Part shown: positions 8,137 through 15,357 of the stretch, one piece after another
Numbering within the stretch: position 1 is the first letter of the stretch
How the letters are laid out: the number at the start of each line of letters is the position of its first letter
Assembly: GCA_047606825.1 (NCBI GenBank)
Contig: JASGDY010000039.1
Coordinates: 1 to 19,162, forward strand
Direction of reading: 5' to 3'
Origin: Rhizosphaericola sp047606825
GTDB lineage: Bacteria; Bacteroidota; Bacteroidia; Chitinophagales; Chitinophagaceae
DNA: 19,162 nucleotides
Program-made: the position numbers and the translations under genes
Notes under the pieces: generated by a model
Told to the model about the DNA's origin: nothing
Databases searched by the model: none
Seen by the model: only the letters and a program-made list of their open reading frames with translations

Positions 8137-8880
8137 ATGTTTACAGAATTTCTTACGCAGTTGGGCAAGTACTTGTTGATGCTGAAATCCATGTTCAACA
8201 AACCTGAAAATGCAAGAATGTATTGGAAGGAATATATGCTGCAATGTGTGGAAATCGGCGTAGGTTCTTTGGCGATTGTCGTCATCATCTCTTTTTTCCT
8301 GGGTGCTGTAACGACCGTGCAGACCGCGTACCAACTTGTGAGTCCGTTGGTGCCGGCGCAGACGATAGCGCAGATTGTGCGCGACAGTATCCTGCTGGAA
8401 CTCTCGCCGACGGTCCTGAGCATCGTGTTGGCGGGTGTGGTCGGCAGTAAGATTGCCAGCGAACTCGGCAATATGCGCGCAACCGAACAGATTGATGCAC
8501 TCGAGATTATGGGTATCAATCCGGCGGCGTACATGGTCTGGCCCAAGATTGCTGCTGCCTTGACCATTATCCCTTGTCTGATTGTTTTGTCTTGTGTAAT
8601 CGGGATTGTCGGCGGTCGCGTGGCGGGTTCAGCATCGCACATCTTGTCGGGCAATATATTTGACCAAGGCCTGCGCCAAAACCTCAATACGTTTAATATC
8701 TGGTTCATGGTCATCAAGGCTTATGTGTTTGCGTTTCTGGTGGGAAGCATTGCCGCGTTTTATGGTTTTACCGTCAAGGGCGGCGCGTTGGAAATCGGTC
8801 GCGCCAGTACCAAGGCCGTTGTCGTGACCTGTATCAGCATATTGGTCGGCGACTATGTGTTGTCGGCGTTGTTGCTGTAA
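8137..8880 (+). CDS. mlaE: MlaE-type ABC transporter permease
   Basis: A 247-residue inner-membrane permease of the MlaE family, which moves phospholipid between inner and outer membrane with an ATPase (MlaF) and an MCE-domain protein (MlaD). The family signature ASELGNMRATEQIDALEIMG lies at 107-126, followed by INPAAYMVWPK. About five hydrophobic segments are visible (roughly 42-62, 92-104, 138-162, 190-212, 226-246). A -7-like TATTTTTG (8113-8120) sits 16 nt before the ATG. In most genomes the ATPase gene follows directly; here a 227-nt repeat-bearing spacer and then a flavoprotein gene follow, so the partner must be encoded elsewhere. Confidence 0.9.
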   Translation: MFTEFLTQLGKYLLMLKSMFNKPENARMYWKEYMLQCVEIGVGSLAIVVIISFFLGAVTTVQTAYQLVSPLVPAQTIAQIVRDSILLELSPTVLSIVLAGVVGSKIASELGNMRATEQIDALEIMGINPAAYMVWPKIAAALTIIPCLIVLSCVIGIVGGRVAGSASHILSGNIFDQGLRQNLNTFNIWFMVIKAYVFAFLVGSIAAFYGFTVKGGALEIGRASTKAVVVTCISILVGDYVLSALLL

Positions 8881-8975
8881 TACCGAACATAGAAAGGATT
8901 GGGTTTGAACGCTACCGAGTTAAAACACATATTCATGCTATCGTCCTCTTTCTATTTTTATTCCTTGGAGTCTTG

Positions 8976-9077
8976 CTCCTTTGTGTCTTAGCGCGAAGAT
9001 ATTGTCACACAGAGGAACAAAGATTACAAAGTGAACGATGTTATGCTCGTTGTTTCCTTTTGTGTCTTTGCGTGAAA
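8976..9077. repeat. Dispersed intergenic repeat, two direct copies and one inverted
   Basis: CTCCTTTGTGTCTTAGCG with its continuation (8976-8998) and TTTCCTTTTGTGTCTTTGCG with its continuation (9053-9077) are two similar direct copies. Between them, 9006-9033 is a related sequence in reverse complement (CTTTGTAATCTTTGTTCCTC read on the minus strand). From general knowledge such CTTTGTGTCTTTGCG-type units are scattered in intergenic DNA of many bacteria. They separate the permease from the reductase gene and could form a hairpin in the transcript. Confidence 0.55.
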
Positions 9078-9095
9078 AAAAGCCGTTTCAATGTG

Positions 9096-9103
9096 TAACT
9101 TTG
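9096..9103 (+). promoter_or_regulatory. -7 box directly ahead of the YpdA-like gene
   Basis: TAACTTTG is a full match to TAnnTTTG. The ATG at 9108 is only 4 nt after it, so a transcript from here would be leaderless or nearly so. No good -33 element at the expected spacing. Confidence 0.4.
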
Positions 9104-9107
9104 CTTC

Positions 9108-10073
9108 ATGGAAGGAATCAAGGACGTGATTATCATCGGTGCCGGTCCCATCGGGCTGAGTTGTGGTATAGAAGCAAAAAAAGCCGGACTGGACTATCTT
9201 ATCATTGACAAGGGGACGCTGGTCAACAGCCTGTTTAACTATCCGTTGTTCATGCGCTTTTTCTCGACTGCCGACCGTCTGGATATTGGTGGTTTGCCTT
9301 TTATGTGCATCGCTCCCAAACCTGGAAGGCAGGAAGCCCTCGAATACTACCGCAGCGTTACCGAATACTACAAGCTCAATATCCGTCTTTTTGAAACGGT
9401 ATTGGACGCGCAGAAAAATGCGGCGGGCAATTTTGTCGTTACGACCACCAAAGGAAATTATGAAGCCAAAAATGTCGTCATTGCAACCGGTTTCTACGAT
9501 TTTCCGATGCATCTCAACGTGCCGGGCGAAGACTTGCCCAAAGTACGTCACTACTACAAAGAACCCCACGAATACGCTTTCCAAAAAGTCGTCGTCGTCG
9601 GTGCGAGCAACTCGTCCGTGGACGCCGCTCTCGAAACCTGGCACAAAGGTGCGGATGTGACGATGGTCATCCGTGGCGAACAAATCGGTACCCGTGTCAA
9701 GTATTGGGTGCGTCCCGATATCGAAAACCGTATCAAGGAGGGCAGCATCCGTGCATTGTACTATTCCAATATCGTCGCCATCCGCGAAAAAGAAGTGGAC
9801 ATCCGCACGCCGGAAGGCTTGATAACATTGGAAAACGATTTTGTATTGGCGTTGACGGGCTATCGTCCCGACTTTGCCTTGTTGGAAAAACTCGGCATCG
9901 CGCTGGAAGGTGAAACCAAACATCCCACCCACAATACGGAAACCATGGAAACCAATGTCCCCAACCTGTTTCTCGCAGGTGTCGTGTGCGGCGGTCTTGA
10001 AACGCATCTCTGGTTCATCGAAAATTCCCGTGGCCATGCACAGAAAATCATCCAAACCATCACCGCACCCTAA
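9108..10073 (+). CDS. ypdA: YpdA-family FAD/NADPH-dependent disulfide reductase-like flavoprotein
   Basis: A 321-residue two-dinucleotide-fold flavoprotein. The FAD motif IIGAGPIGLSCG is at 9-20. The NADPH motif VVVVGASNSSVDAALE lies at about 162-177. ATGFYDFP at about 126-133 and the C-terminal GVVCGGLETHLWFIENSRGH close the FAD site. In Firmicutes, YpdA reduces bacillithiol disulfide using NADPH, and Bacteroidota carry close relatives with bacillithiol genes. There is no CxxC redox pair as in thioredoxin reductase; the cysteine in GVVCGG is the conserved YpdA-type one. Length is typical. The next gene starts 10 nt after the stop, so they probably form an operon. Confidence 0.85.
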   Translation: MEGIKDVIIIGAGPIGLSCGIEAKKAGLDYLIIDKGTLVNSLFNYPLFMRFFSTADRLDIGGLPFMCIAPKPGRQEALEYYRSVTEYYKLNIRLFETVLDAQKNAAGNFVVTTTKGNYEAKNVVIATGFYDFPMHLNVPGEDLPKVRHYYKEPHEYAFQKVVVVGASNSSVDAALETWHKGADVTMVIRGEQIGTRVKYWVRPDIENRIKEGSIRALYYSNIVAIREKEVDIRTPEGLITLENDFVLALTGYRPDFALLEKLGIALEGETKHPTHNTETMETNVPNLFLAGVVCGGLETHLWFIENSRGHAQKIIQTITAP

Positions 10074-10083
10074 TCTATCCAAT

Positions 10084-10236
10084 ATGTCACAAAACAACCG
10101 CAAACGTATCAGCCTCGGCGTCTTGGTCCTGGTCGGCGTAGGTCTCGGACTGCTTATCAAGAACATCAAAATCGGGATGATTGTCGGACTGGTGCTCGGC
10201 GTGGCGATTGCGACGCTGTCGGGGAAAAGGAATTGA
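10084..10236 (+). CDS. Small two-helix membrane protein
   Basis: A 50-residue protein: a basic N-terminus (MSQNNRKRIS), a hydrophobic segment at about 11-25, a short KNIKIG turn, a second hydrophobic segment at about 31-44 and a basic tail (SGKRN). It is probably an inner-membrane hairpin. It begins 10 nt after the reductase stop codon and so is likely co-transcribed. The length is below usual gene-calling cutoffs, but glycine-rich helices and the tight spacing support a real gene. Family unknown. Confidence 0.6.
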   Translation: MSQNNRKRISLGVLVLVGVGLGLLIKNIKIGMIVGLVLGVAIATLSGKRN

Positions 10237-10275
10237 TTTTTTAAGTTTTAGGATTTTGGTGTCTATATTTTCGTC

Positions 10276-10446
10276 ATGCACGGCATCATAAGGCATCGTA
10301 ATTTGGACGACACTTCGGAGCAGTTGTGTGATGACCGAAACCTGATAAAGGTGGTAACGCGGGCGTGCGGCGTTGCGGTTAATCGACGTGGATGCGGCAG
10401 TTGCAGGAACGGCTGCAAGAAAAAGCCCGAAGCACCCATTGTATGA
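10276..10446 (+). CDS. Possible Cys-rich small protein
   Basis: An open frame of 56 residues from ATG at 10276 to TGA at 10444-10446. It is hydrophilic, without signal peptide, and ends with a cysteine cluster (RGCGSCRNGCKKKPEAPIV) after single cysteines at residues 18 and 31. The C-x2-C-x3-C pattern followed by lysines looks like a small metal-binding or redox motif. No Shine-Dalgarno-like site is obvious and the family is not recognised. GC is higher here than in most intergenic DNA. It may be a chance frame. Confidence 0.3.
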   Translation: MHGIIRHRNLDDTSEQLCDDRNLIKVVTRACGVAVNRRGCGSCRNGCKKKPEAPIV

Positions 10447-10508
10447 TTTAATTTAGATGTTCCGGAATACCGTTTTTGTCAACCTTTGATTCACATCATT
10501 TAGGAGAA

Positions 10509-11588
10509 TCAGTAAACATCTGTTGCCAACGACATACCATTGGTAAAATCCTGGAACGATATGTTTTGAAAGTTGAGGCTGGTGTTTTTTGCCATATCAA
10601 AACCCAGTTCGATAACTTTTTCCACAAGCATGTCATTGTCGCTCGCTGCTAATTTTTCTTTTGTATAGTTAGGCTCCTGTTCGTACCAGTCGGTAATTAA
10701 TTCTTTTTTGAGTTTGGATAGGCTTTTTAAGATAGGAACGTCGAAGCTTTGCAATGCTACGGCGTTGCAGTGCTGTTCGTATTGGCTTTTGATGGGCAGG
10801 CAGATGAGCTTTTTCCCCAGGTACAATACTTCTGCCGGGGTCTCAAATCCCGCTCCGGTAAGTACGCCTCTTGAGGACAGCATACTTTGGGTAAACTTTT
10901 TGTTGTCGATAGGGTAGAAATGCACATTGTTGTTTTCAACATAGCTGGATATCCGAGGTGAAAATACTTCGAAATGGATATCCGGGCATTGTTCCAAGGC
11001 TCTTAGTATTTCGATGTTGCCGTAGTGGGAAAGGTACACGGTAACATGCCCTTTGTCGGTCGGCTTAGCGGTCTTGATGCTGTTTTTGACGACAGGTTGA
11101 TAAATGAAATCGTCATATTGCTGGAAGTGCAGGCCAACATAGTGCGATGCCACGGCATATTTGTTTAAGACGAGTTCTCCCAGCCAGTTTTTGACCGTTG
11201 GTCTAGGGACTTTCTCGGAATGGAATGCAGCTTGGTGGCCGAACCCTATGGAAGGCAGTTTCTTGATGGTGCAGGCGAGTGCCGTGATGGACTCAAAGTC
11301 GTTGATGATGAGGTCGTATTTTTCCAACGGTAGTTCGTGGGCTTCTTTCCAGACTCTGCCGAGGTGTAATGTCCTGATTGTTTTTAGGTAGTCCAGTCCA
11401 CCACTGTTGTTGTAAAAAAAGCCCAATCCCTTGCTGCGGTAGGCGATTTCAAATCCAGGGTCCAGACTGCAATTTTCACCACTTAGAAAGACGTCTACGG
11501 TTCCGTATTTTTTTAGGTAGGGAAGTAGCTCTTTGATGCGTGCGATATGCCCGTTGCCGGTTGCCTGTACTGCATAGAAGATTTTCAT
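10509..11588 (-). CDS. MurG-like GT-B glycosyltransferase (MJ1255/TIGR00661-like)
   Basis: A 359-residue GT-B fold protein starting MKIFYAVQATGNGHIARIKE, the glycine-histidine motif at the N-terminus typical of MurG and diacylglycerol glycosyltransferase relatives. The C-terminal donor-binding part is GAGFETPAEVLYLGKKLICL followed by PIKSQYEQHCNA, at about residues 265-300. It should transfer a sugar from a nucleotide donor to a lipid or similar acceptor at the inner membrane; the acceptor is unknown. The ATG at 11588 is preferred over one 27 nt upstream because it places the motif at the usual position. It lies 76 nt downstream of the GH1 gene on the same strand, and may share its transcript. 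Confidence 0.8.
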   Translation of the reverse strand: MKIFYAVQATGNGHIARIKELLPYLKKYGTVDVFLSGENCSLDPGFEIAYRSKGLGFFYNNSGGLDYLKTIRTLHLGRVWKEAHELPLEKYDLIINDFESITALACTIKKLPSIGFGHQAAFHSEKVPRPTVKNWLGELVLNKYAVASHYVGLHFQQYDDFIYQPVVKNSIKTAKPTDKGHVTVYLSHYGNIEILRALEQCPDIHFEVFSPRISSYVENNNVHFYPIDNKKFTQSMLSSRGVLTGAGFETPAEVLYLGKKLICLPIKSQYEQHCNAVALQSFDVPILKSLSKLKKELITDWYEQEPNYTKEKLAASDNDMLVEKVIELGFDMAKNTSLNFQNISFQDFTNGMSLATDVY

Positions 11589-11664
11589 CGTTGGTAGTGA
11601 TTTGTCCAACATCAAAGTTGGCTATTCTATATTACCCGAAAATGAAGGAATAGTAAAGTTTGCA

Positions 11665-13017
11665 TTAAGTATGGAGGAAGGTTTTGAACCAATGTCCGGA
11701 TTTTTTGATGGTTCTTTCCTGTGTTTCGCGGTTGACGTGTACCAGTCCGAACTTGGGCGTGTAACCGTAGTTCCATTCAAAATTGTCGGTCAATGTCCAT
11801 GCAAAATATCCGTCGATGGGTAAGTCTTCCTTTTTGAGCTGGAGCAGCTCAGTCAAGTGGTTTCTGTAGTATTGGATGCGCTTGATGTCGTTGATTTTGT
11901 TGTCCACCATGGTGTCCTTGAAAGAGGCTCCGTTTTCTGTGATGATGAGCCTTGGAATATTTGGGTATTGGGCAAACTGCCTGATGATTAGGCCAAAGGC
12001 GCGGCTGTTGACTTCCCAGCCCATTGAAGTGTGGGGTACTTTTCTTTCCTGGGGCTTGACTTCACTGGCGGACAGGTAAGGTATGATAGGATTATGTTTT
12101 ACGGTCAAGGGAAAATAGTTTTGCAGGCCGATGAAATCGTAGTCAAACCGCATCAGTTCCTTGTAACGCCAAGCAAGGTTGTGTATCTCTAGTTTTTCCA
12201 GGAACTTGAATCCGCTGATTTTTGGATAGCCCATACCCAGCAAAGGTTCAATGAACATCCTGTTCATGATAGCGTCCACTTTTTGGGCTGCTTTTATGTC
12301 TTCCGGTTTGTCGGTATTGGAGAATATGTGGGAACAGGAAAATGTCGTGCCTATACGTGCATCTACGACATGCTCACGCAAGATGCGGCCGCCCTGTGCC
12401 TGGCACAGCAAGGTATTGTGGATGGCTGGGAAATAATTGTTGACGCCTTTGCGTCCCGGGGCGTGTAACCCCAGCATATAGCCTAGTGTCGTGTAGCCTG
12501 CGGGCTCGTTCAGCACGATCCAGTCCTTGACCCGGTCGCCGAAATGCCGTGCGCAGGTTTCGGTATAATGCGAAAACCAGTCCAGCATCCTGTGGCTCGT
12601 CCACCCACCTTCCAGTTCCAATATGTTGGGAAGATCCCAGTGGTACAAGGTGGCAAAAGGCCGTATGTTTTTTTGTAGGCAATAGTTAATGACATCGTTG
12701 TAATACCGAATCCCTTCGGCATTGGGCATGCCGACGCCATCGGGCAGTATCCTTGACCAGGACAGTGAAAAACGAAAGGTGTTGAAGCCAAGATGGCTGC
12801 ACAGGTCGATGTCTTGTCGGTACAAATGGAAGAAATCGCACGCATCGCCGATTCTGTGGTTGTTCTTGATTTTGCTCTTTTTGTCGGCGAACGCATCCCA
12901 AATGGAATCCGAGCGGCCGCCTACGTTGCGTGCGCCCTCGTTTTGCTGGGCGGCAATGGCTACTCCCCAAAGGAAATCCCGACCGAAATCACTTGCCAGT
13001 ATTATCTTCTGCTTCAT
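11665..13017 (-). CDS. GH1 family beta-glycosidase
   Basis: A 450-residue (beta/alpha)8-barrel glycosidase, typical GH1 length, probably hydrolysing beta-glucosides or beta-galactosides with retention. Seen are FLWGVAIAAQQNEG at 15-28 (Gln of the -1 subsite), LYHWDLP at 124-130, the acid/base Glu171 in LNEPAG, the nucleophile Glu361 in IITENGASF, and the DNFEWNYGYTPKFGL sugar-binding segment at 411-425. The first motif reads AAQQNEG rather than the common SAYQIEG or SAYQVEG. There is no signal peptide, so it acts in the cytoplasm. It is next to a glycosyltransferase gene on the same strand. Substrate not predictable. Confidence 0.92.
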   Translation of the reverse strand: MKQKIILASDFGRDFLWGVAIAAQQNEGARNVGGRSDSIWDAFADKKSKIKNNHRIGDACDFFHLYRQDIDLCSHLGFNTFRFSLSWSRILPDGVGMPNAEGIRYYNDVINYCLQKNIRPFATLYHWDLPNILELEGGWTSHRMLDWFSHYTETCARHFGDRVKDWIVLNEPAGYTTLGYMLGLHAPGRKGVNNYFPAIHNTLLCQAQGGRILREHVVDARIGTTFSCSHIFSNTDKPEDIKAAQKVDAIMNRMFIEPLLGMGYPKISGFKFLEKLEIHNLAWRYKELMRFDYDFIGLQNYFPLTVKHNPIIPYLSASEVKPQERKVPHTSMGWEVNSRAFGLIIRQFAQYPNIPRLIITENGASFKDTMVDNKINDIKRIQYYRNHLTELLQLKKEDLPIDGYFAWTLTDNFEWNYGYTPKFGLVHVNRETQERTIKKSGHWFKTFLHT

Positions 13018-13173
13018 GCATCAACCTGTTCATTGTCAATGGGAAAGGTACACAGCAAGATGGTGTCGGGATGGTTAGGGTGTATTATTTTTGGGTTAAT
13101 TTATTGTTGTTGCGGCTTGCTGACCAAGACCTGTTTATTGTGTCGCTTCTGGACTTGCTGCCAGCCTGTTCAT

Positions 13174-13755
13174 CTATCCAAACAACGCTTTGTATATCTC
13201 TTCCCTATCCAACTCGCGCATTTCTCCTGGCTGCAACCCGCCGAGATCCAACTTTTCAATGCGGTAGCGCACCAGCCGCAAGGTGGGGAAACCAATGGCT
13301 GCGGTCATGCGGCGTACTTGGCGGTTTTTGCCTTCGTGGAGCGTGAGCGAAATCCACGGTGCGGGTATTTCTTTCCGGAAACGGATGGGCTGATTGCGTG
13401 CGGGCAGATTTGGTTGGTCCAGGAAGATATAGGCACTGGCAGGAAGTGTGTGGTGCGTCTTGCCGTTGATGGAGATGTCAACGCCGTTTTGTAGTTTTTG
13501 GATCGCATTGTCGTCAATCGCGCCGTCAACCTGCACCCAATATTCGCGTTCGTGCTGGCGTATCGGGTTGAGTAGGCGGTTGTTGAGAGACTTGTCGTTG
13601 GTCAGGAGCAGCAGCCCTTCGCTGTCGTAGTCAAGGCGGCCGACCGGATAAACGTCATTGGGAACTGGGAAAAAATCCTTGAGCGTCCGTTTGTCGCCCT
13701 CCGGCGAAAACTGGCTCATGACCTGGAAGGGTTTGTAGAGAAGGAAATAGCGCAA
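13174..13755 (-). CDS. 23S rRNA pseudouridine synthase, RluE/RluB-like
   Basis: A 193-residue RsuA/RluB/E/F-family enzyme that converts a specific uridine of 23S rRNA to pseudouridine. It has LLYKPFQVMSQF near the N-terminus, the catalytic motif GRLDYDSEGLLLLTND (Asp at residue 42 in this numbering), and the C-terminal LHEGKNRQVRRMTAAIGFPT. There is no S4 domain, as in RluE. The core starts at once at LRYFLLYKPF, so I place the start at TTG 13755; the next in-frame ATG upstream is at 13818 but would translate an octamer repeat, and the one inside KPFQVM is too late. Which RluB/E/F site is modified is uncertain. Confidence 0.85.
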   Translation of the reverse strand: MRYFLLYKPFQVMSQFSPEGDKRTLKDFFPVPNDVYPVGRLDYDSEGLLLLTNDKSLNNRLLNPIRQHEREYWVQVDGAIDDNAIQKLQNGVDISINGKTHHTLPASAYIFLDQPNLPARNQPIRFRKEIPAPWISLTLHEGKNRQVRRMTAAIGFPTLRLVRYRIEKLDLGGLQPGEMRELDREEIYKALFG

Positions 13756-13786
13756 TTTGATAATTTGACAATGTGGCAATTTGACA
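13755..13786. repeat. Octamer tandem repeat (ATTTGACA-type)
   Basis: Four consecutive 8-bp units: ATTTGATA (13755-13762), ATTTGACA (13763-13770), ATGTGGCA (13771-13778), ATTTGACA (13779-13786). It abuts the probable start codon of the pseudouridine synthase. Similar short AT-rich octamer tracts are, from general knowledge, scattered in Bacteroidota intergenic DNA. Confidence 0.6.
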
Positions 13787-13839
13787 ATGAATTCCGCAAT
13801 GCATACACCATCATTCACACATCTTAATTCTTAGATTCT

Positions 13840-14082
13840 TTAGTTCTTATTACAGATAAACACAAACGGTTTCAGCTTTTCGCTGACAATCTGTTTGATA
13901 CGGAAAGGTCTGTTGATCAGTTTATAGCGGTTAAGGTCGATAATTTCATTGGCAATGCAGAAATTGTCCATGCTCTCCGCCTTTGACAGAATCTCCGAAA
14001 TGTTTCGGATATGCCTTTCCAGTTCCTCATCGGTAAATATTTTTTCCCCGACCAATACGACCAAATCTCTGTCATGCATCAT
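13840..14082 (-). CDS. Hypothetical 80-residue protein
   Basis: An unrecognised 80-residue cytoplasmic protein, mixed charged (MMHDRDLVVLVGEKIFTDEE then a likely helix around LERHIRNISEILSKAE), ending FVFICNKN, with one Cys in MDNFCIANEIID and one near the C-terminus. No signal peptide or membrane segment. It begins 21 nt after the lipoprotein gene stop, with AAAGG about 8-10 nt before the ATG, so the two likely form an operon. Start may be Met1 or Met2. Confidence 0.55.
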   Translation of the reverse strand: MMHDRDLVVLVGEKIFTDEELERHIRNISEILSKAESMDNFCIANEIIDLNRYKLINRPFRIKQIVSEKLKPFVFICNKN

Positions 14083-14103
14083 AAAAAAACACCTTTAACT
14101 TTT

Positions 14104-14226
14104 TTACCCAATTGGTTTCTTGGTTGCGCACCCGCAATGCGTGTTTCTGGAGGACGCACAGGATGTCAGACACAAGCCCATACCGAGAGCCAAAACCAAT
14201 ACCAGGAGAATTCGATTGCTGTTCAT
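14104..14226 (-). CDS. Tiny lipoprotein
   Basis: A 40-residue protein starting MNSNRILLVLVLALGMGLCL, a short positive N-terminus and hydrophobic core, then the lipobox LTSC with the acylated Cys23. The mature part is only about 18 residues, ASSRNTHCGCATKKPIG after the Cys, with a C-G-C pair. It is too short for standard gene calling and is antisense to a spurious long extension of the 14266 gene. Small lipoproteins with a Cys pair and a Lys-rich tail are common in Bacteroidota. It is the first gene of a probable two-gene unit with the 80-residue protein. Membrane-anchored; function unknown. Confidence 0.65.
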   Translation of the reverse strand: MNSNRILLVLVLALGMGLCLTSCASSRNTHCGCATKKPIG

Positions 14227-14265
14227 AGTTTATCAAAATTATGTAATTATTTTTACAAACTCATT

Positions 14266-15357
14266 TTGGACAAAAATATTACATATAAAACCGTGCTTAT
14301 CGCGCCGCTGGACTGGGGTCTGGGACATGCAACGCGGTGCATTCCCATTGCCCGATATTTCCGGGAACGCCAATGGAAGGTCGTTTTTGCCTGTCCGCCC
14401 GGTTCGGCACATCACGCGCTTTTGTCGCGTGAATTTCCCGATGCACAGTTTGTGCCGCTTTTTGGGTACAATGTCCAATATGCCCGTTCACGTGCATTTT
14501 TCATGCCGAAGATGTTTTTGCAGCTGCCCAAGATTCGTTGGGCGATTCAAAAGGAACAGGGCTGGCTTCGGAATTTTGTCCGGGACAACAAGGTCGATTT
14601 GATTTTTTCCGACAACAGATATGGGTTGTACCACGCGGACATCCCATGTGTGTTCATGACGCACCAGTTGGAACTGATACTGCCGGCACGACAACGAATG
14701 GCGCAAAAAATATACTACCGCTACATCAACCGGTTTCGGCAGTGCTGGGTTCCCGATTTTGAAGAAGCCGGTGTCGCAGGCTCGCTATCGCATCCTAAAA
14801 TATTACCGTCGATACCTGTATACTATATTGGGCTGTTGTCCAGACTGGGTATGAAAATGGATGCCGACCCGATGTATCTGTTCCTCATTGTACTGTCCGG
14901 GCCGGAACCGCAACGCTCGATTTTGGAAGAGTCTTTGCTGCATCTTGCCGGAAGGCTGCCAGGAAAGATATTGATTGTACGCGGTACGCCAAACCTGCAC
15001 GACACGCCATTTGTTCCGGAAAACTGCACCATCGTCAACCATCTCTCCAATGATGACATGCGCAAGGCATTTGCGGTTTCCCAATACATCATCAGTCGTT
15101 CGGGTTACACGACCGTCATGGAAATCCTTTCTTGGCAAAAAAAATCCATATTGATTCCCACGCCCGGACAGACAGAACAGGAATACCTTGGCAAAGAATT
15201 GATGGCCAAACGTTATGCCTACGCATTCGCGCAGGAAACGGAAGATTATTTGGCAGAGCTATTGAAAGCGATACAGTTCGACTACGCATTCCCGGAATAT
15301 CCGACGGATATGTATGTCAAGGAAATGGATAAGGCGTTGGGAATATTATGGGGGTGA
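14266..15357 (+). CDS. MurG-like GT-B glycosyltransferase
   Basis: A 363-residue GT-B protein. The N-terminal acceptor-side motif is LIAPLDWGLGHATRCIPIAR, and the donor-side motif is SRSGYTTVMEILSWQKKSIL followed by IPTPGQTEQEYLGKEL in the last 100 residues. It has the length and design of a UDP-sugar-dependent lipid or polysaccharide glycosyltransferase at the inner membrane. No ATG lies near the conserved start; TTG at 14266 (or GTG at 14293) is the best start. A longer open frame from ATG 14011 runs antisense to two minus-strand genes and is rejected. The lipoprotein gene is divergent, 39 nt away. The acceptor is unknown; it is a paralogue-like counterpart of the 10509 gene. Confidence 0.8.
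   Translation: MDKNITYKTVLIAPLDWGLGHATRCIPIARYFRERQWKVVFACPPGSAHHALLSREFPDAQFVPLFGYNVQYARSRAFFMPKMFLQLPKIRWAIQKEQGWLRNFVRDNKVDLIFSDNRYGLYHADIPCVFMTHQLELILPARQRMAQKIYYRYINRFRQCWVPDFEEAGVAGSLSHPKILPSIPVYYIGLLSRLGMKMDADPMYLFLIVLSGPEPQRSILEESLLHLAGRLPGKILIVRGTPNLHDTPFVPENCTIVNHLSNDDMRKAFAVSQYIISRSGYTTVMEILSWQKKSILIPTPGQTEQEYLGKELMAKRYAYAFAQETEDYLAELLKAIQFDYAFPEYPTDMYVKEMDKALGILWG

Noticed and set aside
9024..10169. 381-residue open frame on the minus strand
   Set aside because: Antisense to the YpdA-like gene, which has complete FAD and NADPH motifs.
14234..14241. -7 box TAATTTTG (minus strand) ahead of the lipoprotein gene
   Set aside because: It matches the consensus but lies 7 nt from the ATG with no -33 element at proper spacing in AT-rich DNA, so I did not call it.
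14011..14265. Upstream ATG extension of the 14266 glycosyltransferase frame
   Set aside because: It is antisense to the 80-residue gene and the lipoprotein gene, and the conserved domain starts only after 14266.
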